From the NCBI GenBank assembly GCA_018716015.1, contig DVKM01000057.1:62001-126000 (forward strand): DNA of 64,000 nt, in the 5' to 3' direction. A model generated the notes under the pieces. That model made no database searches and was not told the DNA's origin. It saw only the letters and a list, made by a program, of their open reading frames with translations. A program made the position numbers and the translations under genes. The stretch comes from Candidatus Enterenecus stercoripullorum (GTDB taxonomy: Bacteria; Bacillota; Clostridia; Oscillospirales; Oscillospiraceae). Below are positions 19,134 to 29,211 of this stretch, piece after piece (within the stretch, counting starts at the first letter, position 1; every line of letters begins with the position of its first letter).

Positions 19134-20210
19134 TTAAATATGATCCCGGATGACCTGACCCATCTGCCGGGTACCGATGACCTTCTCCCCTGCCTTGGCA
19201 ATATCCGCCGTCCGCCAGCCTTCCGCCAAGGCCTGATCCACCGCCGCCTCAATGGCATCGGCCTCAGCAGCCAGATGGAAGGAGTAGCGGAACATCATGG
19301 CCGCAGACAGGATGGTGGCGATGGGGTTGGCCTTATCCTGGCTGGCAATGTCCGGGGCGGAGCCGTGGATGGGTTCATACAGGGCCGGGGCCGTATCCCC
19401 CATGGAGGCAGAGGGAAGCAGCCCGATAGAGCCGGTGATCATGGACGCCTCGTCTGAGAGGATGTCGCCGAACATGTTCTCCGTCACTACCACATCGAAC
19501 TGCCCTGGATCCCGGACCAGCTGCATGGCACAGTTGTCCACTAGCACATCCTCGTACTGCACATCAGAATATTCCTGAGCCAGGCGGTGCATGACAGAGC
19601 GCCACAGTCGGCTGGTCTCCAGCACATTGGCCTTATCCACGCTGGACACCTTTCTCCGGCGCAGGCGGGCCATATCGAAGGCCCGGCGGCCAATGCGCTC
19701 GATCTCCATCTCGGAATAGGCCATCAGATCGGTGCACTCCACACCCCGGTCTGCTGTCTCATACCGATCCCGCTTTCCAAAATAGATGCCGCCGGTGAGT
19801 TCCCGGACCATGAGCAGATCGATCCCCTTCTCCGCCGTCTCCTTTTTCAGCGGGCAGGCGTCCGCCAGGGCGGGGCGCAGGGCGGCGGGGCGCAGATTGG
19901 CGTAAAGGCCAAGATCTTTACGGATGGCCAGCAAGGCGGTCTCTGGCCGCTGCTCAGCGGGTTTGTCACTGCCCCACTTGGGGCCGCCTACCGCCCCCAG
20001 GAGGACGGCGTCACAGCTTTTGCACAGCTGGGCCGTCCCGTCAGGATAGCTCTTCCCCACCGCGTCGGTGGCGCAGCCACCCAACAACACGTCCACATAT
20101 TCAAAACTGTGGCCAAACTTCTCCCCCACCCGGTCTATGACGGAAACAGCCTGTTCCACGATTTCCGGACCGATGCCGTCGCCTCGGATCAGCGCAATCT
20201 TAAAGTTCAC
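19134..20210 (-). CDS. leuB: 3-isopropylmalate dehydrogenase
   Basis: [57 protein letters not shown]. Confidence 0.97.
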   Translation of the reverse strand: MNFKIALIRGDGIGPEIVEQAVSVIDRVGEKFGHSFEYVDVLLGGCATDAVGKSYPDGTAQLCKSCDAVLLGAVGGPKWGSDKPAEQRPETALLAIRKDLGLYANLRPAALRPALADACPLKKETAEKGIDLLMVRELTGGIYFGKRDRYETADRGVECTDLMAYSEMEIERIGRRAFDMARLRRRKVSSVDKANVLETSRLWRSVMHRLAQEYSDVQYEDVLVDNCAMQLVRDPGQFDVVVTENMFGDILSDEASMITGSIGLLPSASMGDTAPALYEPIHGSAPDIASQDKANPIATILSAAMMFRYSFHLAAEADAIEAAVDQALAEGWRTADIAKAGEKVIGTRQMGQVIRDHI

Positions 20211-20692
20211 TTGGCTACCCCCCGCGCTTTCAGAGAGGCCAGCAGACCGCCGCTGGCAATGATGCCGTTGACAAATTCGGGGAATGGAGCGGCCTGGAAC
20301 CGCTTGCCGGTGGTTTCATTGACAATTACCCCGGTCTTGAAGTCCACCGAAACCTGGTCACCGGCTGAAATGCCGTCCACTGCCTCCGGGCACTCCAAAA
20401 TGGGGAAACCGATGTTAATCGCGTTGCGGTAGAAGATCCGGGCAAAGCTCTTGGCAATGACGCATTTGACACCACAGGCCTTTAGGGCCAGAGGCGCGTG
20501 TTCCCGGGAGGAACCGCAGCCGAAGTTGCTGCCGCCCACTACGATGTCTCCTGGTTCCACCGTGGAGGCAAAGGCGGCGTCAATGTCCTCCATGCAGTGG
20601 GAAGCCAGGGATTTTTCGTCAGGTGCATTCAGATAGCGGGCTGGAATAATGACGTCGGTATCCACATTATCGCCATATTTATAAACTTTCAT
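20207..20692 (-). CDS. leuD: 3-isopropylmalate dehydratase small subunit
   Basis: [40 protein letters not shown]; 4-nt overlap with leuB. Confidence 0.96.
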   Translation of the reverse strand: MKVYKYGDNVDTDVIIPARYLNAPDEKSLASHCMEDIDAAFASTVEPGDIVVGGSNFGCGSSREHAPLALKACGVKCVIAKSFARIFYRNAINIGFPILECPEAVDGISAGDQVSVDFKTGVIVNETTGKRFQAAPFPEFVNGIIASGGLLASLKARGVAK

Positions 20693-20707
20693 TGCGTTAT
20701 ACCTCCC

Positions 20708-21967
20708 TCAAACAGTAGCCGGATCGGTCACCACACCGGTGACTGCGGAAGCCGCGGCCACGGCGGGACTGGCCAGGATGATCATGGAACTGGTAGGCCC
20801 CATACGCCCAACAAAATTCCGGTTGGTGGTGGAGATGGCCCACTCATTGTCGCTGAGTACGCCCATATGGCCGCCCAGGCAGGGGCCGCAGGTGGGGGTG
20901 GAGACCGCTGCCCCGGCCTGGATAAAGTCAGCGATCAGCCCCTCTGCCATGGCGTCCAGATAGATCTGCTGGGTGGCGGGGATGACAATGCAGCGGACCC
21001 CGTCCGCCACCTTTTTGCCCCGGAGAATGGCGGCCGCCTCCCGCAGATCCTTCAACCGGCCATTGGTACACGAGCCGATGACCACCTGCTGGATGGGCTT
21101 GCCTGCCACCTCATCCACCGGCTTGGTGTTGGAAGGCAGGTGGGGCAGCGCCACAGTGGGACGCAGCTGAGACAGGTTGATCTCGATCTGACGGGCATAG
21201 ACTGCATCAGGATCGGCCTTGAACACCGTGTACTCCCGATTGACCCGCCCCTTCAGATAGGCAATGGTTTTCTCATCCACCGGGAAAATTCCGTTCTTCG
21301 CCCCGGCTTCAATAGCCATATTGCAGATGGTGAACCGGTCGTCCATCTCCAGGCTGGCCACCCCTTCCCCGCAGAACTCCAGGGACTGGTACAAGGCGCC
21401 GTCCACCCCGATCCTGCCAATCAGATGGAGAATTACATCCTTGCCGCTGACATAGGGGCCAAGCTGGCCGGTCAGTTTGACCTGGATGGCGCTGGGCACC
21501 CTGAACCAGGCCAGGCCTGTGGCCATTCCCGCCGCCATGTCAGTGGAGCCTACGCCGGTGGAAAAGGCCCCCAGAGCGCCATAGGTACAGGTGTGGGAGT
21601 CCGCGCCGATGATCACCTCGCCGGGTGCAACCAGTCCCTTTTCCGGAAGCAAGGCATGCTCTACGCCCATTTGGCCCACGTCATAGAAATGGGTGATCTG
21701 ATGCTCCTTGGCAAACTCCCGGCAAATGGCGCACAGCTGGGCGGACTTGATGTCCTTACAGGGGGTGGAATGATCCAGCACAATGGCAATCTTATCCCGG
21801 TCAAAGACCTGATTCAGTCCGGCCTTTTGAAACTCCTTAATGGCCACCGGCGTGGTGATATCATTGCCCAGTACCAGGTCCAGCTTCCCCTCGATCAGCT
21901 GTCCCGCCTCTACCCGGTCCAGCCCTGCAGACTTGGCCAGGATCTTCTGCGTCATGGTCATGCCCAT
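20708..21967 (-). CDS. leuC: 3-isopropylmalate dehydratase large subunit
   Basis: [65 protein letters not shown]. Confidence 0.97.
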   Translation of the reverse strand: MGMTMTQKILAKSAGLDRVEAGQLIEGKLDLVLGNDITTPVAIKEFQKAGLNQVFDRDKIAIVLDHSTPCKDIKSAQLCAICREFAKEHQITHFYDVGQMGVEHALLPEKGLVAPGEVIIGADSHTCTYGALGAFSTGVGSTDMAAGMATGLAWFRVPSAIQVKLTGQLGPYVSGKDVILHLIGRIGVDGALYQSLEFCGEGVASLEMDDRFTICNMAIEAGAKNGIFPVDEKTIAYLKGRVNREYTVFKADPDAVYARQIEINLSQLRPTVALPHLPSNTKPVDEVAGKPIQQVVIGSCTNGRLKDLREAAAILRGKKVADGVRCIVIPATQQIYLDAMAEGLIADFIQAGAAVSTPTCGPCLGGHMGVLSDNEWAISTTNRNFVGRMGPTSSMIILASPAVAAASAVTGVVTDPATV

Positions 21968-22017
21968 GGAATCTCCCTCTTTCCTGCTGTTTTGATGAAT
22001 TCAGTATGGCAGAAGTG

Positions 22018-22047
22018 TTGCAAAAAGAATGTAAACTATGATACAAT
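22018..22047 (+). promoter_or_regulatory. Putative promoter of the Crp/Fnr-family gene
   Basis: TTGCAA, 18-nt spacer, TACAAT. Confidence 0.5.
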
Positions 22048-22074
22048 TTAAAAAATGGATTGGAGGTGTTTGCC

Positions 22075-22692
22075 GTGCCCATTTGGGACCTGTTGGGTGA
22101 GGGCCGCCGCCCCAGGCGCTATGGGCTGGGGCAAATGATCTACTTGCAAGGGGAGATGCCCGACTGTTTCTACTATCTGCGGCAGGGGGAGGCACGTAGT
22201 TTTATCAGTCTGGATTCCGGGGAGGAACGGGTGCTGACCATCCACCGCTCCGGGGATCTCATGGGAGAGGCCTCTTTTTTTGACAACTGCCCCAGGGTTT
22301 CCTCCGCTATGGCCACAGAGGAATGCTTGGTCTTTTCCATAGACCAGCGGCAGTTGGATGAAATTTTTCTCCGGCATCCAGAGCTGGCCCTGCCTATGCT
22401 CCAGTACTTGGCCCGGACAGTGCGCATCCTCTCCCACCATGTGGGCAGTGCCTCCCTGCCCGCCCAACAGCGGATTGCCCGATATCTGCTGGATCAGCCC
22501 ACGGACGAACAGGGCTGGCTGCATTGCACCCACGAGGAGATCGGCCAGGCAGTGGGCGCCAGCCGGGTAACGGTGAGCCGGGTGTTGGGGCAGTTGGATC
22601 GGGAGGGCGCGCTCCAGACTGGCTATGGCTCTTTGATTCTATGTAACCCGGACCGGCTGCGCAGAATGGCGGAACCTATGCTGCCAGACTGA
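22075..22692 (+). CDS. Crp/Fnr family transcriptional regulator
   Basis: cNMP-binding-like domain (FYYLRQGEARSFISLDSGEERVLTIHRSGDLMGEASFFDN) and HTH (HEEIGQAVGASRVTVSRVLGQLDREGAL); GTG start after GGAGG. Confidence 0.92.
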   Translation: MPIWDLLGEGRRPRRYGLGQMIYLQGEMPDCFYYLRQGEARSFISLDSGEERVLTIHRSGDLMGEASFFDNCPRVSSAMATEECLVFSIDQRQLDEIFLRHPELALPMLQYLARTVRILSHHVGSASLPAQQRIARYLLDQPTDEQGWLHCTHEEIGQAVGASRVTVSRVLGQLDREGALQTGYGSLILCNPDRLRRMAEPMLPD

Positions 22693-22700
22693 TCTGAATC

Positions 22701-22748
22701 TTGTAAGAGAAGCAGGGAGCGGTTTTCCGCCCCCTGCTTCTCTTACAA
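22701..22748. terminator. Long hairpin between convergent crp-like and spoIVA genes
   Basis: TTGTAAGAGAAGCAGGGAGCGG-TTTT-CCGCCCCCTGCTTCTCTTACAA; one mismatch; no T-run on the + strand. Confidence 0.75.
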
Positions 22749-22816
22749 AAAATGAAGATTTGTTTGGCAGGCGTAGGCCATGAACCCATCAGAGTTTATC
22801 GGCCAGCCTTAGAAGC

Positions 22817-24295
22817 TCAGAGAATGATGCAGATCAGTCCACCGGATCCCTCGTTGATGATCCGCTCCAGGGTCTCACGCAGCTTCTCCCGGGCGTCCTC
22901 CGGCATCCGCTTGAGCTTGCTCTGAAGGTCCTCCCCCACCAGTTCATGGAAAGACCGGCCAAAGATATTGGAGTCCCAGATCTTTCCGGTGTCCCCCTCA
23001 AACTGCCGAAGCAGATAGTCCACCATCTCCTCCGACTGCTTCTCGGTGCCCATGATGGGGGAGAGCTCGGTTTTGATGTCCGCTCTCATCATATGGATGG
23101 ATGGCGCAGAGGCCCGCAGGCGCACGCCGTACCGCCCCCCCTGCTTGACGATTTCAGGCTCCTCTAAAACCATCTCCTGGGCGTCCGGCATAACAATGCC
23201 ATAGCCGGTGCGCTCCACCTGATCCAGCGCGCCCTCCACCTTTTCGTAGTTCTTCTTCATGGCGGCCAGCTGGGTCAACTGGTCGATCAGGTCGCCGTCA
23301 TCCGCAATGCTCAAGCCGCATCGCTCGGAAACTGTGGTGTAGAACAAGCTGCGCGGCAGTTCTAAGGTGGCCGTGACCACGCCGCTGCCCATATCCATTC
23401 GGTTGAGTACGGCGGAGTTCACCTCATCCCGGGCGCCCATGGCGGATACCGCCTGCTCCGCGTCCCGCAGCCGCTGCAGGCCCGCCGTCTCCTCCCGGAT
23501 CATGGTGTATAGGCTGCTCTTGATGGGATGGTCAATGGGCAGCACGTCTACCCAGGCAGGTAGGAACAGGTCCATCTGCTTCATGGGAAACTCGTGGAGC
23601 ACGCCCCGGATGATCTCGCTGACCCCGCTCTCGTCCAAAGTCAGGCAGTTGACCGCCAAGCAGGTGACATTGTACCGTTCCGCAATATCCGCCTGAATGG
23701 TCTGAGCCCGGTCGCTATAAGGCTGGGCGGAATTGAGCAGTACCACAAAAGGCTTTCCTAGTTCCTTCAGCTCGGTGATGACCCTCTCCTCCGCCTCCAG
23801 GTAGTCCTCCCGGGGGATATCGGTGATTGTCCCGTCGGTTGTGACCACAATACCGATGGTGGAGTGGTCGGTGATCACCTTTTTGGTGCCGTATTCCGCT
23901 GCCTGAGTCATGGGGATCTCATGGTCGAACCAGGGCGTGGTCACCATGCGGGGCAGGTCGCCGTCAAACTGTCCCATGGCGCTGGGCACCATATAGCCCA
24001 CACAGTCGATGAGCCGGACGGAGAAGGTGCTGCCGTCTTCCATGGCCATGACTACGGCGTCTTCCGGAACGAATTTCGGCTCCGCCGTCATCACTACCCG
24101 GCCTGACCCGCTCTGGGGCAGCTCATCCCTGGCCCGGTCCCTCACATAGGTATTTTCGATCTTGGGTAGCACCAGCGTCTCCATAAACCGCTTGATAAAG
24201 GTGGACTTTCCAGTGCGGACCGGTCCCACCACGCCAATATAGATATCGCCCTGGGTGCGCTGCGCAATATCTTCATACAGCTTATGATTTTCCAA
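22817..24295 (-). CDS. spoIVA: Stage IV sporulation protein A
   Basis: ENHKLYEDIAQRTQGDIYIGVVGPVRTGKSTFIKRFMETLVLPKI...RARDELPQSGSGRVVMTAEPKF; TTG start after GAGGAGG. Confidence 0.97.
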   Translation of the reverse strand: MENHKLYEDIAQRTQGDIYIGVVGPVRTGKSTFIKRFMETLVLPKIENTYVRDRARDELPQSGSGRVVMTAEPKFVPEDAVVMAMEDGSTFSVRLIDCVGYMVPSAMGQFDGDLPRMVTTPWFDHEIPMTQAAEYGTKKVITDHSTIGIVVTTDGTITDIPREDYLEAEERVITELKELGKPFVVLLNSAQPYSDRAQTIQADIAERYNVTCLAVNCLTLDESGVSEIIRGVLHEFPMKQMDLFLPAWVDVLPIDHPIKSSLYTMIREETAGLQRLRDAEQAVSAMGARDEVNSAVLNRMDMGSGVVTATLELPRSLFYTTVSERCGLSIADDGDLIDQLTQLAAMKKNYEKVEGALDQVERTGYGIVMPDAQEMVLEEPEIVKQGGRYGVRLRASAPSIHMMRADIKTELSPIMGTEKQSEEMVDYLLRQFEGDTGKIWDSNIFGRSFHELVGEDLQSKLKRMPEDAREKLRETLERIINEGSGGLICIIL

Positions 24296-24437
24296 AGCAG
24301 ATTCCTCCTCACCCCGTGTTATTCCATGTGTATGGGGATAAGCTCTGGAATATGACAAGCTGAATCAAACAAGATCAATGAGAAATGTGGGGATGGCGGC
24401 GCAGTTTCGCCACCACCCCCGCTGTTTTGCTCTGGCC

Positions 24438-25952
24438 TCAGTTCCGCCTGGTGGGGATCAGAAGCAGGGTCCCACTGTCCGGATTCTCATCTGCCAGCTC
24501 GTTCACCGTACGGATGTCCCGAATGGTGGCCCCACAGGACTTGGCCACATCCCACAGAGTCTCCCCCTCCCCGATCATACGGATGACGAGAGAGGGCTTC
24601 GGCATCTCGCTGGCCGGGGCCGCGCCCTGTTTCAGCCCAAGCACGCAAGGCACCCGCTCCTCCCGGGTGGTTACCCAGGAAAACAACACCTCGCAGCGCA
24701 CTTCCAGGCCGCCGGTTACCGGTACCGCAGTGATCTCTCCCGTGGGAACGCACCGGCAGCGGCAGTTTGCCCCCTTTGGGACCGAAAGCTCACAGTTGGC
24801 CGGAATGGTATAGCCCACCCCGCACAGGGCTCCGTCCTCACTGAGATAGAGGATCTCTACACGGATCTGCGCGGCACAGCGCAGCGTTTCCTCTTCCTGA
24901 TTGCACTCTAGGGATTCCACTGCGGCAAAGCAGTCCAGCACCTGGTTGGCTGGGATCCCGGATTCGCAGAACTGCCGGGCAGTCTCGCGCCGTTCCTCCC
25001 GGCCCGCTGCCACGCAAAGCGTGCAGGGGGCGCGCTCGACCTCTAAGGAAGCGTTGGTACAGTAGGCGTCGCTCATCAGGGTGAGCGACCGACGGACCCA
25101 CAGCACCGTCTGAGCCAGCGCCTCAATGCTCACCGCCAGTTCACCGTCCTGAAGCGTACACTGCATGCCGGATACCGAGACATGCAAGTCGATCTCGCAG
25201 TCCTCCATGGGCTGCTCCAGGTCGAAAATCTGGGAGAACGGAAGCTCAAACCCGGCGCTGAGCAGGTCCTTCCCATTCCGGTAGAGGGCGGAAAGGTGGA
25301 ATTCTCCCTTGCAAATCAATTTTTTCCCAATCGCCTTAGCCTCCGCCGCTCCAAGCTGTATCCGGCAGTACAGCAGCTCCTCCATGAACGGTCTGGAGGC
25401 AGGGGGCCGCAGGACGTCGGAAAACAGGAATGATTTTTCTATCACTTCGGCTGCACTCCAGTCCACACACTGCACGAAGCGTTTCTCCAGATGATCCTCC
25501 TGCCCGCCTGAGGCGTCGCAGGTCACCTCCCGCAGCTCTCGTTCATAGGCCTGTACTTGGAAAGACAGTGCCGCCCGAATCAGCAATTTTCTTGGATTCA
25601 TTGCCCTGGCGTCCGCAAAGATCACATAGGCGGAAGCCTGCACTTGACAGCCATCATTCAAATGGGGATCATCCTTCGTGCATTGGAAGGGAAGGTCTGC
25701 CTCCATGGTCCTGGGCAGCTCCTCCCCTTCCGGGATGTACAAAACGTTGACCGTTACCGCTCCGCTTAAACGCAGAGTGCCCGCCCCCGCTTCTCTCCCC
25801 TTTAGGACCACCCGGCCTGCCGCAGAGACAATCCGGGCAACGTCGGGCAACGCGTCGGGCACAATACATTCCAGGGTCTCTTCCTGCGTCAGCGCGGAAT
25901 CAAAGACCAGCCGATACCCTTCCAGAGTCTGGCGCTGCAGTTCCATTTCCAT
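24438..25952 (-). CDS. DUF3794 (SPOCS) and LysM domain protein, SipL/SpoVID-like spore coat protein
   Basis: Repeated SPOCS-like modules and a C-terminal LysM (VIRMIGEGETLWDVAKSCGATIRDIRTVNELADENPDSGTLLLIPT); lies next to spoIVA. Confidence 0.9.
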   Translation of the reverse strand: MEMELQRQTLEGYRLVFDSALTQEETLECIVPDALPDVARIVSAAGRVVLKGREAGAGTLRLSGAVTVNVLYIPEGEELPRTMEADLPFQCTKDDPHLNDGCQVQASAYVIFADARAMNPRKLLIRAALSFQVQAYERELREVTCDASGGQEDHLEKRFVQCVDWSAAEVIEKSFLFSDVLRPPASRPFMEELLYCRIQLGAAEAKAIGKKLICKGEFHLSALYRNGKDLLSAGFELPFSQIFDLEQPMEDCEIDLHVSVSGMQCTLQDGELAVSIEALAQTVLWVRRSLTLMSDAYCTNASLEVERAPCTLCVAAGREERRETARQFCESGIPANQVLDCFAAVESLECNQEEETLRCAAQIRVEILYLSEDGALCGVGYTIPANCELSVPKGANCRCRCVPTGEITAVPVTGGLEVRCEVLFSWVTTREERVPCVLGLKQGAAPASEMPKPSLVIRMIGEGETLWDVAKSCGATIRDIRTVNELADENPDSGTLLLIPTRRN

Positions 25953-26076
25953 AGGTGTCCTCTCCTTGCTCGTATTCTGCTGCACATGGGAGCGCGGATG
26001 CGCAGCCACCCCGCTCCCGTGGACATGATGCTAAGACACCTATATGAAATATTGGCCGGAAGTATGCCGGAGGCCT

Positions 26077-26148
26077 TCAATCCATGTGCAGAATCTTACG
26101 CAGCAGACCGCACAAGGCCTTGGGAAACTTGACAACCATAACGCGCAT
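26077..26148 (-). CDS. spoVM: Stage V sporulation protein M (SpoVM), 23 aa
   Basis: MRVMVVKFPKALCGLLRKILHMD read by hand; resembles B. subtilis MKFYTIKLPKFLGGIVRAMLGSFRKD; SD AGGAAGGAGG; downstream of rsgA and next to sipL-like/spoIVA. Confidence 0.88.
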   Translation of the reverse strand: MRVMVVKFPKALCGLLRKILHMD

Positions 26149-26159
26149 GAAAACAGCCT

Positions 26160-26201
26160 CCTTCCTCATCAACCGGATTCTGTTCCAGTCTATGAGGAAG
26201 G
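26160..26201 (-). repeat. Inverted repeat over/next to the spoVM Shine-Dalgarno
   Basis: CCTTCCTCAT (26160-26169) / ATGAGGAAGG (26192-26201). Confidence 0.7.
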
Positions 26202-26224
26202 ATGCCTGTCAGGTTCCACTCTTT

Positions 26225-27109
26225 TTACCGTTTTCCATGCTTTTCCCAACTTTTGTGGGCCGCGGCCTGTTCGTACAAGCGGACATAGCTCTGATAGCGG
26301 CTGGGAGCAATTTGTCCATCCTGAACCGCCCTTCGCACCGCGCAGCCCTTCTCCTTATAATGGGCGCAGCCGGCAAACCGGCATTCATCCCCATACGGGG
26401 CAAATTCCCGGAAGACCTTGCCCAGCTCCTCTTTGGGCACCTGATCCATCTCTTCCGCGTCCAGAGCGGAAAAGCCGGGAGTATCCGCCACCAGGCCACC
26501 CCGTACCGGGAAGAGTTCCACATGGCGGGTGGTATGCCGGCCGCGACCCAGCTTTTCACTGACCTCCCCCACACGCAGGGAGAAACCAGGATGCAGGGCG
26601 TTCAGAATGCTGGACTTTCCTACACCGGAATTTCCAGTAAAGGCAGAAACCTTGCCATCCAGCAGGGCAGCGAGAGACTCCATACCCTCCCCGGTCTCAG
26701 CGCTGACCTGAAGGGGTTGGAATCCCGCTTTTTTATAGACCCCAGCCATCTCATCCATCCGGCACAGATCGCATTTGTTGAAGCACACGATGGGCGTGCA
26801 GTTCTTCCACTCGGCCATAGCGGTCATCCGGTCAATGAGGTAGGGATCGGTCACCGGAATGGTACCCGAGGCCACGATGATCATCTGCTGGATGTTGGCC
26901 ACCATAGGTCTTTGGAAGTGGTTGATGCGGGGAAGGACAGCGTCAACCCGCCCGGTTCCATCTCCCTGGCAGGTGATCTCTACCCGGTCTCCCACCAGAG
27001 GGGTGATGTGCTCGTGGCGCAGCTTGCCGCGCCCCCGGCAGGGAATCACATCCTCCGCCGTCTGCACATAGTAAAACCCGCTCAGGGCCTTCACAATGAT
27101 CCCCGTCAT
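26225..27109 (-). CDS. rsgA: Ribosome small subunit-dependent GTPase A
   Basis: Circularly permuted GTPase: NKCDL, FTGNSGVGKSSILNAL, DTPGFSAL, C-terminal zinc-binding CRFAGCAHYKEKGCAV. Confidence 0.97.
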   Translation of the reverse strand: MTGIIVKALSGFYYVQTAEDVIPCRGRGKLRHEHITPLVGDRVEITCQGDGTGRVDAVLPRINHFQRPMVANIQQMIIVASGTIPVTDPYLIDRMTAMAEWKNCTPIVCFNKCDLCRMDEMAGVYKKAGFQPLQVSAETGEGMESLAALLDGKVSAFTGNSGVGKSSILNALHPGFSLRVGEVSEKLGRGRHTTRHVELFPVRGGLVADTPGFSALDAEEMDQVPKEELGKVFREFAPYGDECRFAGCAHYKEKGCAVRRAVQDGQIAPSRYQSYVRLYEQAAAHKSWEKHGKR

Positions 27110-29193
27110 GCAGTAAAGGTAAGTGGGTAGCTGCGCATGAGTTGATCGTCCACATAGATACTGACCATCTCCGTGCCAGTACCGGTTACGGACCGGGTAA
27201 CACTGCCCACCTCAGCGCTCACCGCATTGTTAAACACGATTCTGCCCCCCACTTCGATACGAACCGTAACCGTTCCCTCATACGGGCTGAGGTCCACCGT
27301 CACCGTTGCCGTCCCCGCAGGGGCGTTTACATCATCTGTGGGCACTACAACGGGGTCGCTCGCCTCCGGCGTGGGTTCCACCGAGGGTTCCGGCTCTGGG
27401 CCCAGACTCACCTGAAAGTTGATGACAGTCCCGGCATCCACCTGCTCCCCAGGGGAGATGCTCTGCCAAATGACCACGCCCTCGGGATACTCGTCATTAT
27501 GGAACTTATTAACCGATCCGATGGTCAGGCCTAGGCTGGTCATCTGATCCAGAACCTGGTCAATATTCAGGCCCACAAATCTAGTCACGGTCACCGGGGG
27601 TTCCTCCTCAGGTCCGCGGCTGACTACGATAATGACACTGTCCCCTTCCTCCAGCCGGGTGCCTGGCTCCGGGGTGCACTCCATGACGTACCCCTCGGAA
27701 ATAGTGGAGGAATACTCCCATTCCTGGTTGACCTTCAGGTTCATATCCCGAAGTTCCGCAATGACGGCCGTGGCCTCTCGCCCCACAATGTTATCCGGCA
27801 TATAGATGCCTTCCTCGCCCCCGCTGATGGTGACGGTGATGGTCCGATTGTCCCCGCGCACGACCTCATCGGCTGAGGGAGTTTGCTCACAGATCTGCCC
27901 CTCTTCGTACTCCTCACTGTATACGGTCGCTCCCACCTCAACCGTGAAGTCGCCCTGGATGGATGGGTTCGCTTCCAGCTCTTCTAAGGTATAGCCCAGC
28001 AAGGAGGGGACCGTATACTCTTCTAGATTTTCCGCCGGGCTCTGGGAGAATAGGGTCACTACGAAGAAAATGATGCCACCTACAAAGAGCAAGATGGCCA
28101 GTACAGCAATCACAATTGGCGGAACCCCACGCCGGCGCGGAGACAGTTGTTCCTCTTCTTCCTCCTCAAAATCCCTGGGGCGGGATCTCCGACGGCCGTC
28201 CTGATCCCTGTCCCGCTGCCGGGACTCCTGCCGTGGCTTTCTGAATTCCGGATCCCGGGCCGCGGCTTTTTCTGCGGCAGATAGATCGGAGAGGGAAACT
28301 ACCACGGTGGGCTCCTCCACTTCGTCCGCATCGGAAACGTTATGGGCGGGAGCGGAGGCATCGGGATTTTTCCGAAACTCTTTCAGATCGGCCAGCATGA
28401 CCTCTGCGGAAGGATACCGCTGATCCGGATTCGGGGCCATAGCCTTTAAAATGATCGCTTCCAGCTTAGGCGGAATGTCCGGATTCAGCTCCCGGGGCGG
28501 GATGGGAATGGAGTTGATGTGCTGGATGGCCACAAACACCGGGTTCTCTCCCTCAAAGGGAAAGCGTCCGGTAAGCATCTCGTACAGCACTACCCCCGCG
28601 GAGTAGATGTCAGAACGGCCGTCTACCTGGCTTCCCTTGGCCTGCTCCGGGGAGATATAGTGTACAGAGCCCAGTGCTTCTTGGGTTAAGGTTGCCTGCG
28701 CCGCGCTGGCCAGACGGGCAATGCCGAAGTCCGCCACCTTGACGCTGCCGTCCCGGAGCACCAGGATATTCTGAGGCTTAATGTCCCGGTGAACGATTCC
28801 CCGGCTGTGGGCATGAGCCAGCGCCCTTAAAATCTGCGTTATAAAGTGGATGGCCTCCCGCCAGTTCAGCGGCGTTCCTCGCTTCTGCATATACTGCTTC
28901 AGGGTCATACCGTCAATCAGTTCCATGACGATATAATCCAAGCCATCAGAGTGGCTGACATCATAGACCGAGACAATATTGATATGGGAGAGCATTGCGA
29001 CGGCCTGGGACTCATCGTGGAAACGACGGCGAAAATCCGCGTCGTTAGCCAGTTCCGGCTTCAGAATCTTGACCGCCACAAGGCGGTTGAGCCGGTGATC
29101 CCGGCTCTTATAGACCACAGCCATACCCCCGATGCCGATACACTCCAAAATTTCGTACCGATTGTCGAGCATTTTACCTATGTATTGATCCAT
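27106..29193 (-). CDS. prkC: Stk1/PrkC-family PASTA-domain Ser/Thr protein kinase
   Basis: IGIGGMAVVYKSRDHRLNRLVAVKILK, GIVHRDIKPQNIL, TM segment, three PASTA repeats. Confidence 0.97.
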   Translation of the reverse strand: MDQYIGKMLDNRYEILECIGIGGMAVVYKSRDHRLNRLVAVKILKPELANDADFRRRFHDESQAVAMLSHINIVSVYDVSHSDGLDYIVMELIDGMTLKQYMQKRGTPLNWREAIHFITQILRALAHAHSRGIVHRDIKPQNILVLRDGSVKVADFGIARLASAAQATLTQEALGSVHYISPEQAKGSQVDGRSDIYSAGVVLYEMLTGRFPFEGENPVFVAIQHINSIPIPPRELNPDIPPKLEAIILKAMAPNPDQRYPSAEVMLADLKEFRKNPDASAPAHNVSDADEVEEPTVVVSLSDLSAAEKAAARDPEFRKPRQESRQRDRDQDGRRRSRPRDFEEEEEEQLSPRRRGVPPIVIAVLAILLFVGGIIFFVVTLFSQSPAENLEEYTVPSLLGYTLEELEANPSIQGDFTVEVGATVYSEEYEEGQICEQTPSADEVVRGDNRTITVTISGGEEGIYMPDNIVGREATAVIAELRDMNLKVNQEWEYSSTISEGYVMECTPEPGTRLEEGDSVIIVVSRGPEEEPPVTVTRFVGLNIDQVLDQMTSLGLTIGSVNKFHNDEYPEGVVIWQSISPGEQVDAGTVINFQVSLGPEPEPSVEPTPEASDPVVVPTDDVNAPAGTATVTVDLSPYEGTVTVRIEVGGRIVFNNAVSAEVGSVTRSVTGTGTEMVSIYVDDQLMRSYPLTFTA

Positions 29194-29211
29194 GGTAAAT
29201 GTCCTCCTCGT

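Noticed and set aside
20498-22051. 517-aa plus-strand ORF
   Set aside because: Antisense to leuC/leuD; Gly/His-rich shadow frame.
21968-22074. T-box or leucine leader upstream of leuC
   Set aside because: The divergent gap is only about 100 nt and contains the crp-like promoter; no specifier-loop/T-box-like sequence seen.
26084-27130. 348-aa plus-strand ORF over rsgA
   Set aside because: Shadow frame of rsgA; also covers the better-supported spoVM on the minus strand.
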